In this document: positions 62,602-64,000 of the stretch, piece after piece
How positions within the stretch are numbered: the first letter of the stretch is position 1
Layout of the letters: each line of letters opens with the position of its first letter
NCBI GenBank assembly: GCA_007922225.1
Contig: ML680038.1
Location: forward strand, 124,001-188,000
Origin: Emydura subglobosa
Lineage: Eukaryota; Chordata; Testudines; Chelidae
Reading direction: 5' to 3'
DNA length: 64,000 nt
The notes under the pieces: model-generated
Databases searched by the model: none
What the model was told of the DNA's origin: nothing
The model's input: only the letters and a program-made list of their open reading frames with translations
Position numbers and translations under genes: made by a program

Positions 62602-63140
62602 GTGAGAACATCTGGCGGGTGGGGTGGGGCGAGAGGTCGGCGTGGGGCGGGGTGGGGGCTCCAGGTGCTGCTGGTGGGAAATGGAGCCCAGCCCCCCCAG
62701 GGGAACGCTGTGTCGGCTGATGGTATTCAGTGAAACCGGGTTGGCAGCCCAGCTCCCACCACTGCGGCTGGATCTCACTGCCCTTACTTGGAAACCTCCA
62801 AGACCAGTCCCCAGAGGTCAGGAATGAGGCACCCAGGGGAAGTTTGCCCTGTCCCTTCCCAGGATGTGCCTATTCAGTGGATAAGGATGCTGACCCAGCC
62901 CCTTTTACTAGGGCAAAATTCTCTGTACCTTGGCGTGGCTCCTTCCTGCATCTTACAGACTTTAAGGAACTAAACTCCCCGTGAAGTCGATATCATCATC
63001 CCCGTCGTACAGGTGGGGAAATGGAGGCACCATCCGTCCTTAATGCATGCAGGCCTGCCCCGTCTTTTTTTTCCCGTTCTTGCTGGTCTTTTCACCTCTC
63101 ACTCGCCTGGTGCCCTGGGCACCGGCCGTTGTACCCGCAG

Positions 63141-63257
63141 GAGAACATGGGCCAGCAAGCCAAGACCCTGCGCTCGCAGGTGAAGAAGAACACCATGAGG
63201 GACAAGCTGAAGCTGGTGCAGAACTTCCTGCAGAAACTCCGCTTCCTGGCAGACGAG
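63141..63257 (+). CDS. OTOF: OTOF exon: end of FerA bundle, last exon in window
   Basis: The acceptor is GTACCCGCAG and the donor GAG|GTGAGC; exactly 39 codons. It encodes [17 protein letters not shown] and a basic amphipathic helix ending [10 protein letters not shown]. In other otoferlins the next exon begins FerB; it lies outside the window. Confidence 0.97.
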
Positions 63258-64000
63258 GTGAGCGGGAGCCGTCCCTCTGCACTGACCCTGGGCGGGAGCC
63301 TGACTGGCAAGCTGCTGGCACTGGGGAAAGGCTGTGGTTCGTAGGGTCCCCGGTGGCTAATGCTTTGTGCATCATTCTTAGGCACAGGGCCAGGAAAACA
63401 GGCATCTCGAGGCTTTACAAGCCTGTATGGGAAAAAGGTCCCCCCACACAACCCTTGCCTCCCTGCACGCCAGGTGAATTCTGCTCCTCTTCAAAGAGGT
63501 CCCTGTCCTGCTCTCAGATACCCACGCTGGGGTCTGGGCCTGGTTGAGCTGTCCACTGTACACAAGTGCATTGGTTGATTTGAATGGGCTGTCAGCAACG
63601 TACACCACGGGGGTCTTCTGCAGGGATTGAACCTCTTGCAGCTAAATGAACAAGCCGCTAGTGCCGGAGCTGTTAGCCTCCAGGAAGCAGAAGCTTCATA
63701 AAGCTCTCCATACGGACCAGCCACTAGAGAGGGAGAGAGATCCACCCAGTGTTAACGTGGGTCACACTCAGCCAAGCCTGCCCTGGGGAGAATTGTGGCG
63801 ATTGTCTCAATCCACATCTGAAGGGGCGGCTGGGAGCTGTTGAACAGACTGGGGCTGAGTGGGGAGCCCAGGGAACGCAGTGAGTGGTGCTGTGAAAACG
63901 GGGATGAAATGAGTAATCCTCATAAATCACCAGCCTGGAATAAAGCAAATGCTGGTTGAAGAGCACTGGAATAAAGCTGAAGATCTGTCTGTAAACTGGC
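63258..64000. other. Intron after last exon, no recognised features
   Basis: No exon-like segment continuing from phase 0 was seen, so the FerB exon must lie beyond the window. Confidence 0.5.

Overview
The window is vertebrate nuclear DNA. It holds the middle part of one large plus-strand gene, otoferlin (OTOF), the ferlin-family calcium sensor of inner-ear hair-cell synapses. The host is most likely a turtle, less likely a crocodilian. The reasons are the number and types of CR1 LINE 3' ends, CORE-SINE/MIR-like copies, hAT-type and palindromic MITEs, and the sauropsid-like but otherwise well conserved otoferlin reading frame. Neither the start nor the end of the gene is inside the window. 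Most of the many open frames are chance frames in GC-rich introns or remnants of CR1 ORF2.

Layout. 1649-1748 and 7898-8115 encode the last part of C2A. 8116-33981 is a 26-kb interval inside the C2A-C2B linker. It contains six short exon-like segments (12542-12628, 17485-17517, 19546-19599, 21053-21073, 21569-21616, 25902-25946). Every one is a multiple of three long, opens by completing a codon with one base and closes with two bases, so any subset can be spliced in without losing frame. The last matches the mammalian alternative 'RXR' exon; I do not recognise the other five. Constitutive exons resume at 33982. They run through the linker (to 36930), C2B (39873-42287), FerI (45428-45587), C2C (47074-47817), the post-C2C and acidic segments (49184-51573) and the FerA helical bundle (60648-63257). 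All splice phases agree from exon to exon.

The intron 51574-60647 is unusual in two ways. Its 5' splice site is GC instead of GT. It also carries two tandem, same-strand U1 snRNA-derived genes (52292-52442 and 54668-54822), each with an octamer/SPH-type distal element about 230 bp upstream and a 3'-box-like motif about 14 bp downstream. They therefore look like duplicated snRNA genes, not retrocopies. Both have deletions in stem-loop II.

The introns hold several generations of repeats: at least ten CR1 pieces, three hAT-like elements, one TIR element nested in a CR1, AT-rich TIR elements, MIR-like SINEs, a 52-bp minisatellite, a GC-rich minisatellite and probable LTR-like remnants. Several repeat pairs sit in orientations that bracket exons and could affect splicing or rearrangement.
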